Positions 36,423 through 45,076 of a DNA stretch of 64,000 bases are shown here, piece after piece; the first letter of the stretch is position 1; the number at the start of each line of letters is the position of its first letter. Source of the stretch: Loktanella gaetbuli (GTDB taxonomy: Bacteria > Pseudomonadota > Alphaproteobacteria > Rhodobacterales > Rhodobacteraceae); the NCBI RefSeq assembly GCF_020531945.1, contig NZ_JAJATZ010000002.1:434001-498000 (forward strand). Reading direction: 5' to 3'. Under the pieces are notes generated by a model. That model saw only the letters and a list, made by a program, of their open reading frames with translations, ran no database searches and was not told the DNA's origin. The translations under genes were made by a program, and so were the position numbers.

Positions 36423-37570
36423 AGGACGTGGCAGCACTCAATTGGATCCAGACCACGGTGGGTGAAGCCTTTAAAACGGTCACCGGAGGCACTCCACCCA
36501 AGTCGGACGAGACACTCTACGGAGCCACGGTCCCTTTCATCAAGCCACCCGAGTTAATAAACGGAACGATAAATACGGCAAGTGATGGTTTGTCGGCGAA
36601 AGGAGCAGAAAGAGCGAAGATCGCACCAAAAGGTAGCGTCCTTGTATCTTGCATTGGAAATTTAGGTAAAATTGGCTTGGCGACGAAGGACGTTGCCTTC
36701 AATCAACAGATCAACGCGATTTTTCCTCATTACGTTTCCGCGCTACCGGAGTTTGTCTTTTACTTGACTTTGTCCCCGAGTTTTCAGGGCCAACTTTCAG
36801 CCTTATCTTCGGGAACAACCGTCTCTATTGTCAATAAGTCACGGTTCAACTCAATTTCGATCGCCCTCCCCCCACTGGGAGAGCAGAAGCGGATCATTGC
36901 GGTGCTCGATCAGGCCTTCGCCGCCCTCGACCGCGCCCGCGCCAATGCCGAAGCCAATCTGTCGGATGCGTCGGCGCTGTTCGATAGTTGGCTCTCGACG
37001 ACCTTTTCATCTGGCTTGGAGCATTGGCCGAAAAAGACGCTTCCTGAAATCTCCGAAAATCTTGACCGCCTCCGCGTTCCAATCACTAAGGGCGACCGCA
37101 ACGCGGGAAATATTCCCTACTATGGCGCATCTGGTGTGGTTGATCACGTGGCGGATCATATTTTTGACGAGGACCTGCTCCTTGTCTCAGAAGATGGTGC
37201 CAATCTACTTGCCCGCACATACCCTATTGCATTTTCAGTCTCGGGGAAAATATGGGTTAATAACCATGCCCACGTCTTGCGGTTCGAAACCATTGAAGCA
37301 CAAGAATTTGTCAGACTTTATCTGAACTCCATTTCGCTTGAACCCTGGACCAGCGGCATGGCGCAGCCAAAATTGAATCAGAAAGCGCTTTCAAAGATTC
37401 CTATCCCATATCCTGAGGAAGCTGAGCGCACTCGAATTGTCGATGAAGCCTCTGAGGTGTGGAAAGCGTCAGAATCAGCAGGAAAAACCTACGGTGCGCA
37501 AATTGCCGATCTTGCCGACCTTCGCCAATCCCTCCTGCAAAAGGCCTTCTCCGGCGAATTGACCGCATGA
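36419..37570 (+). CDS. hsdS: Type I restriction-modification system, specificity subunit
   Basis: A 383-residue protein with two target-recognition domains (about 10-150 and 205-335), each preceding a conserved helix (LPPLGEQKRIIAVLDQAFAAL and the C-terminal DLADLRQSLLQKAFSGEL). The two domains read the two halves of the target sequence. Translation starts at GTG 36419, overlapping the hsdM stop in a GTGA. Parts of both recognition domains are AT-richer than the rest of the operon, as is common for exchangeable HsdS segments. The stop overlaps the ATG of the truncated hsdR copy. Confidence 0.93.
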   Translation: MKDVAALNWIQTTVGEAFKTVTGGTPPKSDETLYGATVPFIKPPELINGTINTASDGLSAKGAERAKIAPKGSVLVSCIGNLGKIGLATKDVAFNQQINAIFPHYVSALPEFVFYLTLSPSFQGQLSALSSGTTVSIVNKSRFNSISIALPPLGEQKRIIAVLDQAFAALDRARANAEANLSDASALFDSWLSTTFSSGLEHWPKKTLPEISENLDRLRVPITKGDRNAGNIPYYGASGVVDHVADHIFDEDLLLVSEDGANLLARTYPIAFSVSGKIWVNNHAHVLRFETIEAQEFVRLYLNSISLEPWTSGMAQPKLNQKALSKIPIPYPEEAERTRIVDEASEVWKASESAGKTYGAQIADLADLRQSLLQKAFSGELTA

Positions 37571-37745
37571 CCGAAACCGCAGCCGACACCCGCGCCAACC
37601 GGATCGATCCCGTCCTGCGGGACGCGGGTTGGGGTGTCGTCGAAGGCTCTCACGTCGCCCGCGAACTGACCATCGAACCGGAGCGCATCATGGGCGGCGG
37701 GCAACGGGGCGTGACTCTCTCGGCCGACTACGTTCTTTCCTCTCG
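37567..37745 (+). pseudogene. Truncated 5' copy of hsdR
   Basis: Starts in an ATGA overlap with hsdS, the natural place for hsdR, and encodes about 59 residues nearly the same as the start of the intact hsdR at 39000 (ADTRANRIDPVLR, GWGVVEGSHVAREL, IMGGGQRGVTLSADYVL). The match stops abruptly near 37743; the frame then reads nonsense to 37815. By eye the DNA is about 88% identical over about 178 bp with mostly silent differences, so it is a diverged allele rather than a fresh duplication. Confidence 0.85.
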
Positions 37746-38636
37746 ATGCAGCGCTTCGACACCGCTGCGGGCCTGGATGACCATCTGCAGCGTAACGGCT
37801 GGGCGATCGTCATGACGTGGGCCCCGAACCACGACGCCAGCATAGAAAAGCTATGGAAAGTTCAGAACAGCCTGACTGTCGGGTTGATCATGGTCCCGCG
37901 CCAGTCCTTCACGACGTGCAAACCATCCGAGACGGCGAAGGACGTCCAGCGGCGCAACCCGAACAACTTCAGTTTCTTCCCGGTGGAGCACGAGGGACGC
38001 ATCATCGGCCTCTACGATGCGGAACGCTGGTTCAGTCAGGCTGCGCCGGACACCCACGTCGCCGATGATGTTCAACCACTGAGCGAAGATATCCTGATCG
38101 CTGCCGATGCGAGCATTTTCGACTTCATCATGCAAGCGGATCGACACCCTACGAACCTCGTCGTGTCCGGCAGCCAGATCGCCGGCCTCATCAGTCTATC
38201 GGATATCCAGCAACTCCCGGTCCGCGCCGCCCTGTTCTCTGCAATCACCAGCTTCGAGATGGCAATGGCCCTGGCGATCACGAAACGCTGGCCCGATCCC
38301 GCAGAGTGGGCCGCACTTCTGCCAGAAAAACGCCGGGAGCGGCTTGAAGCTGAGATCGCGAAAGGTCGGGAGGGTGACACTGCGATCGACGAAATTGCCT
38401 ACACGCAGTTCTGCGACAAGAAGACGTTGATCGTTCTTTCTGGTGCTCTGGAGATGGGGCGGGGCAAACTGGAGAAGGCCCTCGGGCGCATTGAACGACT
38501 GAGGGATCCGCTTGCACATGCGAATGAGTATGCTGGTAGCGCGGCCAAGGCAAAGAAGGTTTGCGAGACTGTTCGGACCTTGGTTGAGTTGAAGAATATG
38601 ATATTCTCCTTTTTACAAGGCAGAGAGAAGACATGA
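37746..38636 (+). CDS. CBS-HEPN-like protein inserted between hsdS and hsdR
   Basis: A 296-residue protein whose ATG lies immediately at the break in the hsdR copy. Residues about 10-170 resemble a CBS-type pair (SIEKLWKVQNSLTVGLIMVP; ASIFDFIMQADRHPTNLVVS followed by GSQIAGLISLSDIQQLPVRA). The C-terminal half is helical and contains RLRDPLAHANEY, with R253-x4-H258 in the HEPN RNase pattern. CBS domains sense adenine nucleotides and HEPN domains commonly cut RNA, so a toxin controlled by a nucleotide signal and the restriction complex is inferred. PrrC, a different HEPN nuclease, sits at this same operon position in the E. coli prr locus. Confidence 0.65.
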   Translation: MQRFDTAAGLDDHLQRNGWAIVMTWAPNHDASIEKLWKVQNSLTVGLIMVPRQSFTTCKPSETAKDVQRRNPNNFSFFPVEHEGRIIGLYDAERWFSQAAPDTHVADDVQPLSEDILIAADASIFDFIMQADRHPTNLVVSGSQIAGLISLSDIQQLPVRAALFSAITSFEMAMALAITKRWPDPAEWAALLPEKRRERLEAEIAKGREGDTAIDEIAYTQFCDKKTLIVLSGALEMGRGKLEKALGRIERLRDPLAHANEYAGSAAKAKKVCETVRTLVELKNMIFSFLQGREKT

Positions 38637-38711
38637 GACCGCTATATCAGGTAACGACCAAGCATCTGAAATGGGGATGCACTCACCCCCCGCGTGGAAT
38701 GCTCAGAAGCC

Positions 38712-38996
38712 ATGGCTAAAGCAAACGAATCGTATCAGTTCATTTTGGTCGAAAGTTATATTCCGGCAAGAAGTTCGGGTCTGCACGGAAAAATTCATAT
38801 ACGACCCATCGACGGCCAAGGCTATCCTACTGAAATGCACGTGGAATGCTCAAAAGAGCTTTCACGCAATTATCCGGTTGGGACACGCTTCAAGATAAAA
38901 GCGAAGATCACAGACAGGGAAGGTTCAGGAGACTTTCTTTATAGCTATTTCGGTTGGCCTTATGAAGTCATAGGTCATGATAGCGGCACCGAGTAA
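38712..38996 (+). CDS. Small hypothetical protein before hsdR
   Basis: A 94-residue protein from ATG 38712 (a GTG at 38694 is also possible). Alternating hydrophobic strands (YQFILVESYI, GKIHIRPIDGQG, GTRFKIKAKI, FLYSYFGWPYEVIG) suggest a small beta-barrel, perhaps OB-like. It shares the AT-richer character of this insertion and ends 3 bp before hsdR. With the CBS-HEPN-like gene it may form a two-gene module, for example as inhibitor or sensor; that is a guess from position. Confidence 0.45.
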   Translation: MAKANESYQFILVESYIPARSSGLHGKIHIRPIDGQGYPTEMHVECSKELSRNYPVGTRFKIKAKITDREGSGDFLYSYFGWPYEVIGHDSGTE

Positions 38997-38999
38997 TCA

Positions 39000-41306
39000 A
39001 TGATTGAAACCGAAGCCGACACCCGCGCCAACCGGATCGACCCCGTCCTGCGGGAGGCGGGCTGGGGTGTCGTAGAAGGCTCTCATGTCGCGCGCGAGCT
39101 GACCATCGCACCAGGGCGGATCATGGGCGGCGGGCAGCGTGGCGTCACGCTCTCGGCCGACTATGTCTTGTCCTACCGGGGCCGCCAGTTGGCGGTGGTG
39201 GAGGCGAAGAAGGTGAGCCTCGGCCATACGACCGGCGTCGGGCAGGCCAAAGATTACGCCGCCCGACTGCAGACCCGGATGGCATATGCCACCAACGGCC
39301 TCGGCTGGTATCAGATCGATATGCACACCGGGGCCGAGGGCGACCTGACCCTGCCCTTCCCCGGCCCGCTCGACCTCTGGCATCGTTGCTATCCCGAAGG
39401 CAACGACTGGCGTGACCGCTTCGGGGCCGTCCCGTTCGAGACGGGCGGCGGCAAATGGCAACCGCGCTACTACCAGCATAACGCCATCACGGCGGTGCTG
39501 GAGGCGATCGCCAAGGGCGACCAGCGCATCCTGCTGACGCTGGCGACGGGGACCGGCAAGACCTCCATCGCGTTCCAGATCGCGTGGAAGCTGTTCCAGG
39601 CGTCCTGGAACCTGACCCGCGACCCGGTGCGCCGCCCGCGCATCCTGTTCCTCGCCGACCGCAACATCCTTGCCGATCAGGCCTACAACGCCTTCAACGC
39701 CTTCCCGCCCGACGCGCTGGTCCGCATCAGCCCGGACGAGATCCGCAAGCAGGGCAAGGTGCCCAAGAACGCGAACATCTTCTTCACGATCTTCCAGACC
39801 TTCATGACCGGCGAGGGCGAGTTCCGGTTTGAGGGGTATGAGAAGGACTTCTTCGACCTGATCATCATCGACGAGTGTCACCGCGGCGGGGCCAAGGACG
39901 AAAGCACCTGGCGCGGCATCCTCGAACACTTCTCGCCCGCCGTGCAGCTGGGCCTGACCGCGACGCCGAAGCGCGACGCCAACGCCGATACCTACCGCTA
40001 CTTCGGGGAGCCGGTCTACACCTATGCCCTGAAGGAAGGCATCGGCGACGGCTTCCTGACACCGTTCAAGGTGCGCCAGATGGCCAGCACAATGGACACC
40101 TACACCTTCAGCGACGACGACGAGGTGATCAGCGGCGAGATCGACCGGGACCGCGAATATACCGAGGCCGACTTCAACACCAAGCTCATTATCGACGAGC
40201 GGGAACAGAGCCGCGTGCAGGAGTTCATGGACCAGATCGACCAGCGCCAGAAGACGCTGGTGTTCTGCGCCACGCAGGATCACGCGGCGCGGGTCCGGAA
40301 CTTCATCAACCAGATCAAGAGCAACCCCGATCCGCACTACTGCGAACGGGTCACCGCTGATGACGGCAAGCTGGGCGAGCAACATTTGCGGGAGTTTCAG
40401 GACAACGAGAAGTCGCTGCCGACGATCCTGACGACCTCGCAGAAGCTCTCGACTGGTGTGGATGCCCGCAACATCCGCAACATCGTCCTGCTGCGCCCGA
40501 TCAAATCGATGATCGAGTTCAAGCAGATCATCGGCCGCGGCACGCGGACCTTCGACGGCAAGTATTTCTTCACGATCTATGACTTCGTGAAGGCCTATGA
40601 GCACTTCAACGACCCGGGGTGGGATGGCGAACCGCTCCCTCCCGACGGCCCCCGCGTGACAGGAGGACCGAGGGTGCCACCAGGGGGCGATCCTACGCCG
40701 CCCGAAGGCCCGGAACCGCTGTCGGCCGAGAAGATCGTGGTGAAGCTGGCCGACGGCAAGGACCGGAAGATCATCTATATCGCCGCGACGACCTACTTCT
40801 CTCACGACGGACGCCCGATCACCGCGCAGGAGTTCATGGCGCAACTGTTCGGCGACCTGACCACACTGGTCACGGATGAGGACGAGCTGCGCGCAATCTG
40901 GAGCGATCCCGTGCGCCGTGAGGCATTCGTCCAACGTCTCACCGAGATGGGATATGACCCCGACCGCCTCGACGACATGCGCCGCCTGATCGATGCCCCG
41001 AACAGCGACATCTTCGACGTGCTGGCCTACATCCGCTTCACCCTCGCGCCTCTGGCCCGGTCGGACCGCGCCGAGGCAGCCCGTGAACGCGGCCTGTCAG
41101 GCTACGAGGAAGAGATGCGCGCTTTCCTCGACTATGTGCTCCAAGCCTACGAGACCCATGGCATCGACGAATTGGCTCCGCGCAAGATCGCCGACTTCTT
41201 GCGCATCCGCTATGGCGGGACCAATGATGCGAAGCGCCGTCTTGGCGATGTTGAGACGATCCGGCAGGCGTTCATCGGGATTCAGGGGCATCTGTTCTCG
41301 GTTTAG
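39000..41306 (+). CDS. hsdR: Type I restriction-modification system, restriction/translocase subunit
   Basis: A 768-residue protein. The N-terminal nuclease domain has SADYVLSYRGRQLAVVEAKK (Asp, then Glu-x-Lys of the PD-(D/E)XK fold). The helicase core follows: Walker A ATGTGKTS, IIDECHRGG (DEAH-type box), LGLTATPKRD (motif III), LSTGVDARNI and IIGRGTRTFDG (motifs V and VI). It translocates DNA and cuts at a distance. Length fits the shorter EcoEI-like family. It appears intact, but is now separated from hsdS by the CBS-HEPN-like insertion. Confidence 0.95.
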   Translation: MIETEADTRANRIDPVLREAGWGVVEGSHVARELTIAPGRIMGGGQRGVTLSADYVLSYRGRQLAVVEAKKVSLGHTTGVGQAKDYAARLQTRMAYATNGLGWYQIDMHTGAEGDLTLPFPGPLDLWHRCYPEGNDWRDRFGAVPFETGGGKWQPRYYQHNAITAVLEAIAKGDQRILLTLATGTGKTSIAFQIAWKLFQASWNLTRDPVRRPRILFLADRNILADQAYNAFNAFPPDALVRISPDEIRKQGKVPKNANIFFTIFQTFMTGEGEFRFEGYEKDFFDLIIIDECHRGGAKDESTWRGILEHFSPAVQLGLTATPKRDANADTYRYFGEPVYTYALKEGIGDGFLTPFKVRQMASTMDTYTFSDDDEVISGEIDRDREYTEADFNTKLIIDEREQSRVQEFMDQIDQRQKTLVFCATQDHAARVRNFINQIKSNPDPHYCERVTADDGKLGEQHLREFQDNEKSLPTILTTSQKLSTGVDARNIRNIVLLRPIKSMIEFKQIIGRGTRTFDGKYFFTIYDFVKAYEHFNDPGWDGEPLPPDGPRVTGGPRVPPGGDPTPPEGPEPLSAEKIVVKLADGKDRKIIYIAATTYFSHDGRPITAQEFMAQLFGDLTTLVTDEDELRAIWSDPVRREAFVQRLTEMGYDPDRLDDMRRLIDAPNSDIFDVLAYIRFTLAPLARSDRAEAARERGLSGYEEEMRAFLDYVLQAYETHGIDELAPRKIADFLRIRYGGTNDAKRRLGDVETIRQAFIGIQGHLFSV

Positions 41307-41415
41307 CGGCCATATATCGGGTGGCACAGCTCACGCCACTGGCGGCACTTTTGACGAGCCTGAATGAAAGATGCTCGACAAGATCAGAAGCGCGACCTAC
41401 CTTGAGCACACTGAT

Positions 41416-41436
41416 GGTTACACAAGTGTTTACACA
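41416..41436. promoter_or_regulatory. Putative integrase arm-type site, right end
   Basis: GGTTACACAAGTGTTTACAC and one more A; 17-18 of these positions match the motif at 22955 near attL. Located 82 bp before the att core. Confidence 0.4.
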
Positions 41437-41517
41437 TATTGCCGCTCAGGAATGTGATTGAAGCCATAACCTGCTGATCTGATAGACTTTTCCTCTGCGC
41501 GACAACCTTGGCTGGGT

Positions 41518-41538
41518 ATCCTACCACCCCAGCCAGCG
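41518..41538 (+). repeat. Attachment site between the two islands
   Basis: Identical over 21 bp to the tRNA-Gln 3' end at 22872-22892 (begins ATCCTACCACCCC, ends AGCCAGCG). It serves as attR of island 1 and, being 176 bp before an integrase remnant, as the former attL of island 2. Confidence 0.9.
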
Positions 41539-41693
41539 ACTTCAAAATTCGTCGTCCTTTCAGTTACTTGACCTTTCTGGCTGGGTAGGGCCGAGTTGCA
41601 GTTTAAACAGGCGTTTACACGCGAGGTCGCACAAGCCCCGCGGTTAGACCAAGACGCCATCCCAAGCGATGACCGAACTGGCAAGCGGTCGTC

Positions 41694-41873
41694 ATGCTCA
41701 CCATTCCCTACCTCTGCACCCGCCGAGGGCGATTCTATTTCCGGCGCCGTGTCCCGGGGTTATCCACATGTCATATGCCCGTGATGCTGTCTCTGGGAAC
41801 GACGGATCGGACGACTGCGCTTAGGTTATGTGTGCAACTGACCGCACGCATTGGCCTTAAACTCTGGCGAATG
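41694..41873 (+). pseudogene. Truncated integrase remnant
   Basis: About 60 codons (IPYLCTRRGRFYFRRRVPGL onward, then MPVMLSLGTTDRTTALRLC and VQLTARIG) closely match the start of the integrase at 23057. After about residue 55 similarity is lost and the frame ends at 41927. The catalytic domain is gone, so this integrase is dead. No gene is seen from 41928 to 42105. Confidence 0.88.
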
Positions 41874-42105
41874 GTTCTTGCGTTTCTTCATTTTGGATCG
41901 TCACTTTCATCATGCGATCCACCGTAACTACTGGTCCGAATTTCTGCGACCACCTCTGTCCGCAATAGCCGGGCCGTTTTTCAGCCGCAAAACCCCCGAT
42001 GTGAAGGTTGCTGTGCCCGTGATGGTGTTCCTGACCCTACCGCCGAAGCAAGACAGCTAAAGAGTTTGAGCCCAATCGGTTATCCGATCTGTGACAAACC
42101 CAATT

Positions 42106-43140
42106 CTATGATTTGCCGACCTGAAGCAGCGCGTCGATGTTCCGGTCCGTGAAATCGCGCGTGCCGGCTTCAATCTGAAGTGCCATTCGCACAACATGAT
42201 CGTTGATTGGTGCGGCTTTGTCATGGGCGGCCAGCGTATTGACGACCCATCCATTTACATCCTCGATTTCAGCTCGCCGCCCTTTGCGCCAGTCCTGAAG
42301 TGAGGTTGTCAGGGTATCCTCGCGTGAAAAGGTTTTCAGAACCTCTTCAAAAATTTCGTCAACGAAACGTTCCGGGTGATTGCTCATGACCGGGGGCATG
42401 CCGATGATCGGCATGATCCTGGCACCGTCCGCCAGCGCCGCCTCCATCGCCTCATAGCCTGCCTTACGCATGAAATCGAGCATACCGGGTTTGCGCGCTG
42501 CGTCGTTCAAGGCGGTATCGATAATTGCCGAAGGGATCAGCTCGGCAGCATTGACCACCAGTTTCATCCACTTGGCCGAATGAATATCATCCGTCACCTC
42601 GACCCGGCCAGAATGGCGCAGCAACGTGGCCACGTCCTCGACCTCGGCTTGCTTTGCCGGATCCAGCGCGCCCAAAGCGAACCAGCTTTCATCATGGTCG
42701 TTTTGTCGGGTTGTCACGCCGGGGGTCCACATGTTTGATGCGATTTGGATCACCGCGCCGATCGTCCGATCGCGACCAACGATAGACGCAATCTGTTCAT
42801 GGGTCATGCCGTTCTGAAGGCCGATGATGAAGCCGTCGGATGCCAGCACCGGCTTGATCAGCTCTGTCGCCCAGCGCGTATCGTAGGCTTTCACCACAAG
42901 AAACACGAGGTCAAACGGTTCATTCACCTCTGCGACCTCGCACAGGTGCAGTGCCTTTACCGGTGTATGAATTGTGCGTGTCGGCATGTGGACGGTCAGC
43001 CCATTTTCGCGCATCGCCTCCACATGGGCGGGCCACTGGTCGATGAATGTGACATCAAGGCCTGCGCGGGTGAAATCGGCGGCGATGGATGCCCCCTGCG
43101 CCCCGGTGCCAAGAAACGCGATGCGCGGGTTGGGTTTCAT
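42106..43140 (-). CDS. Ketopantoate reductase family (ApbA/PanE-like) dehydrogenase
   Basis: A 344-residue NAD(P)-dependent enzyme. The Rossmann start IAFLGTGAQGASIAADFTRA gives GxGxxG, followed by FLVVKAYDT with the family Lys, GLQNGMTHE, and SAKWMKLVVNAA with the catalytic Lys/Asn. It is last in the catabolic operon (overlaps the dioxygenase gene by 4 bp), so a role in reducing or oxidising a ketoacid or hydroxyacid of the pathway is more likely than pantothenate synthesis. Substrate unknown. Confidence 0.82.
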   Translation of the reverse strand: MKPNPRIAFLGTGAQGASIAADFTRAGLDVTFIDQWPAHVEAMRENGLTVHMPTRTIHTPVKALHLCEVAEVNEPFDLVFLVVKAYDTRWATELIKPVLASDGFIIGLQNGMTHEQIASIVGRDRTIGAVIQIASNMWTPGVTTRQNDHDESWFALGALDPAKQAEVEDVATLLRHSGRVEVTDDIHSAKWMKLVVNAAELIPSAIIDTALNDAARKPGMLDFMRKAGYEAMEAALADGARIMPIIGMPPVMSNHPERFVDEIFEEVLKTFSREDTLTTSLQDWRKGRRAEIEDVNGWVVNTLAAHDKAAPINDHVVRMALQIEAGTRDFTDRNIDALLQVGKS

Positions 43141-43997
43141 GTCGCGGCCTCCGGCACCATTTTGAAATCGAAGGTCGAACGCCAGGCCGTCGCCGCGTCC
43201 GGCGTTGCTTCGTAGTCGGCGATCAGGGTCTTTTTGACGCCAAAGACGGCGTCAGAGCGCAGATAATCGTCACCCTTTACGAAAGTATGTGCAATGACTG
43301 TTTCATGTCCCGGCGCGCTCACGATGAAGTGCATATGCGCGGGCCTATACGGATGCCGCCCGAGATGCCCCAGCATCTGTCCGACAGGGCCGTCATCGGG
43401 GATCGGATAAGATACCGGCTTTATACCCGCAAACCAGTAGCGCCCGTCCTCGCCGGTCACGAAAATCCCGCGATTGTTGGGCTGCGGCTGAACATCGGGT
43501 TGCTGCACGTCGTAGAACCCTTCTGCATTGTCGGACCAGACGTCAATCCGCGCGCCCGCCAGGGGTGCGCCATGCAGGTCGGTCACGCGGCCTTCGAAAA
43601 GGCAGCTTTCTCCCACGCCATCCTTGCTGATATTCGTCCCCATCTGCATTTCGGGCACGCCGTCCACATGGAAAGGCCCCAGAACGGTATTTTCGGTCGC
43701 CCCATCAGGACGACGGTTGTTGATCGCGTCAACCAGCATCGAAACACCCAGCACGTCAGACAGCAGGATGAATTCCTGCCGGTTACCGTCGCACATCTGG
43801 CCGGTCTTGGTCAGGAACGCTATCGCCTGCGCCCATTCCGCCTGTGTCAGCTCGACGTCCTTGATGAAGGCGTGCAGGTGCGAGACCAGCGCGTTCATGA
43901 CCTTGGCCAGTCGCGGATCGGTGTCGCTGCCCACCCGCCCTGTCACGGCGGCGACAGAGTCGTCTTCGGTAAAATAGGCGATTGCAGAGTCAGACAT
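43137..43997 (-). CDS. Intradiol ring-cleavage dioxygenase (hydroxyquinol 1,2-dioxygenase type)
   Basis: A 286-residue non-haem Fe(III) enzyme. The N-terminal helical linker domain (RLAKVMNALVSHLHAFIKDV) of catechol/hydroxyquinol dioxygenases is present. The iron ligands appear as GFYDVQQ (Tyr), PVSYPIPDDGPVG (Tyr), and RPAHMHFIV (two His). LGPFHVDGVPEM is typical of the hydroxyquinol/chlorocatechol branch. It would open 1,2,4-trihydroxybenzene to maleylacetate. The next gene upstream is a maleylacetate reductase, which makes hydroxyquinol the best substrate guess. Confidence 0.87.
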   Translation of the reverse strand: MSDSAIAYFTEDDSVAAVTGRVGSDTDPRLAKVMNALVSHLHAFIKDVELTQAEWAQAIAFLTKTGQMCDGNRQEFILLSDVLGVSMLVDAINNRRPDGATENTVLGPFHVDGVPEMQMGTNISKDGVGESCLFEGRVTDLHGAPLAGARIDVWSDNAEGFYDVQQPDVQPQPNNRGIFVTGEDGRYWFAGIKPVSYPIPDDGPVGQMLGHLGRHPYRPAHMHFIVSAPGHETVIAHTFVKGDDYLRSDAVFGVKKTLIADYEATPDAATAWRSTFDFKMVPEAAT

Positions 43998-44014
43998 GGG
44001 TGGCCTTTCTTGGG

Positions 44015-45076
44015 TCAGCTCTCAGGACGGGCGCCTTCGTAGGCCCGCGTCAGCAGTGCCTCGATGCCATCGCGCGTCACGTCGCGCGGATTTGCGTAGG
44101 GGTTCTTCACTGCCAGTCCGGCCACCTTCGCAATGTCATCACGCGCAAGACCGAGGTCCTTCAACGCCAGCGGCGCGCCCAGCGCGCGGGCAAGATCATG
44201 AAGACCCCCGCCCAGGTCTCCGCCGAAAAGCGCGGCAGCAGGGGCAAGCGCATCGCGCGCGGCAGGGGCGTTGTAGGCAGCCGTGTGGGGCAGCAGGATC
44301 GCGTGGGTTTCGGCGTGCGGCAGATCGCAAGTGCCGCCCAGCGTATGACACAGCTTGTGGTGCAGCGACATGGCCACCGATCCCAGAACCACACCGCACA
44401 GCCACGAGCCATAAAGTGCGGCACTGCGGGCGTTTATATCGGTCGGGTCAGTCACGATTGCGGGCAGCGCGTCGCGCAAGGCGCGGATGCCTTCGACAGC
44501 CAGCAAGGATGTGACAGGATTGGCGTCTGGTGCATAGAGCCCTTCGACAGCATGAGCCATGGCATTCAAGCCGCTTGCCACGCTCATCGCGACAGGCAGT
44601 CCCGTTGTCAGGGCGGGGTCGTAGATTACCACCTCTGGCCTGATCTTCGGATCGCGGACGGTAGATTTTTCGCCATCCTTCGTTTGGCCCAGAATATCCG
44701 TCACCTCTGACCCGGCATAGGTCGTGGCGACGACGATCTGCGGCGTGTCGTTGCGCCAGGCGATGGCCTTGCCCAGCCCGATGGTGGAACCGCCGCCCAG
44801 CGCCACGATGCAATCGGCACCGCAGGCATCATAGGCCGCCAGCGCCTTTTCCGTCACCGCGACCGGGGTGTGCATCGCGGCATCATTGAATTGCCCTGCG
44901 GCCAGTGGTCCAAGCTGTTCCGCCAGCGCGGTCAGGTCTTTCGCCTGGAACGCGGTCGACAGCAGGAAGGCGCGTTTGCAGCCGAGACGCGCCACCTCTG
45001 CGCTGACCTGCGACAATGTGCCGGCACCGAAAATCACGCGCGATGGTGCGGCCTGATAGATGAATTCACGCATCAT
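44015..45076 (-). CDS. Maleylacetate reductase (iron-containing alcohol dehydrogenase family)
   Basis: A 353-residue enzyme that reduces maleylacetate to 3-oxoadipate with NAD(P)H. VIFGAGTLSQVSAEV, ALGGGSTIGLGKAIAW (cofactor-binding GGGS), TTYAGSEVTDILG, and LHHKLCHTLGGTCDLPHAET (the His region) are as in known maleylacetate reductases. Together with the dioxygenase it channels ring-cleavage product into the 3-oxoadipate route. The start could be either of two adjacent Met codons; it overlaps the transporter gene end by 4 bp. Confidence 0.9.
   Translation of the reverse strand: MMREFIYQAAPSRVIFGAGTLSQVSAEVARLGCKRAFLLSTAFQAKDLTALAEQLGPLAAGQFNDAAMHTPVAVTEKALAAYDACGADCIVALGGGSTIGLGKAIAWRNDTPQIVVATTYAGSEVTDILGQTKDGEKSTVRDPKIRPEVVIYDPALTTGLPVAMSVASGLNAMAHAVEGLYAPDANPVTSLLAVEGIRALRDALPAIVTDPTDINARSAALYGSWLCGVVLGSVAMSLHHKLCHTLGGTCDLPHAETHAILLPHTAAYNAPAARDALAPAAALFGGDLGGGLHDLARALGAPLALKDLGLARDDIAKVAGLAVKNPYANPRDVTRDGIEALLTRAYEGARPES

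Larger units (their letters stand above)
22872..41538. mobile_element. Integrative genomic island 1, inserted in tRNA-Gln
   Basis: An 18.6-kb element bounded by identical 21-bp att cores. It carries an intact tyrosine integrase at the tRNA end, an RHH/relaxase mobilisation pair and a defence-type cargo: type I restriction system, CBS-HEPN-like protein, PIN-like membrane protein, CoiA-like nuclease and FtsH-like protease. Base composition is mosaic by eye: the PIN-like gene, parts of hsdS and the 38.6-39.0 kb segment are AT-richer, while 28.1-34.9 kb is very GC-rich. No complete conjugation machinery is present, so transfer would need a helper. Confidence 0.88.
41307..41693. other. Island 1 right end / island 2 left end, non-coding
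   Basis: No gene is seen. The stretch holds a right-end arm-type motif (41416-41436), the internal att core (41518-41538) and the region upstream of an integrase remnant. The layout mirrors 22872-23056 at the left end. Confidence 0.6.

Noticed and set aside
35061..36437. A 458-codon minus-strand frame opposite hsdM
   Set aside because: Antisense shadow of a well-supported methyltransferase.
37629..37745. Upstream extension of the CBS-HEPN-like frame
   Set aside because: This part reads the hsdR duplicate in a wrong frame and gives an Arg-rich nonsense sequence; the ATG at 37746 begins protein-like sequence.
38997..40934. A 645-codon minus-strand frame opposite hsdR
   Set aside because: It mirrors the hsdR codons and has no recognisable domain; hsdR shows all helicase motifs.
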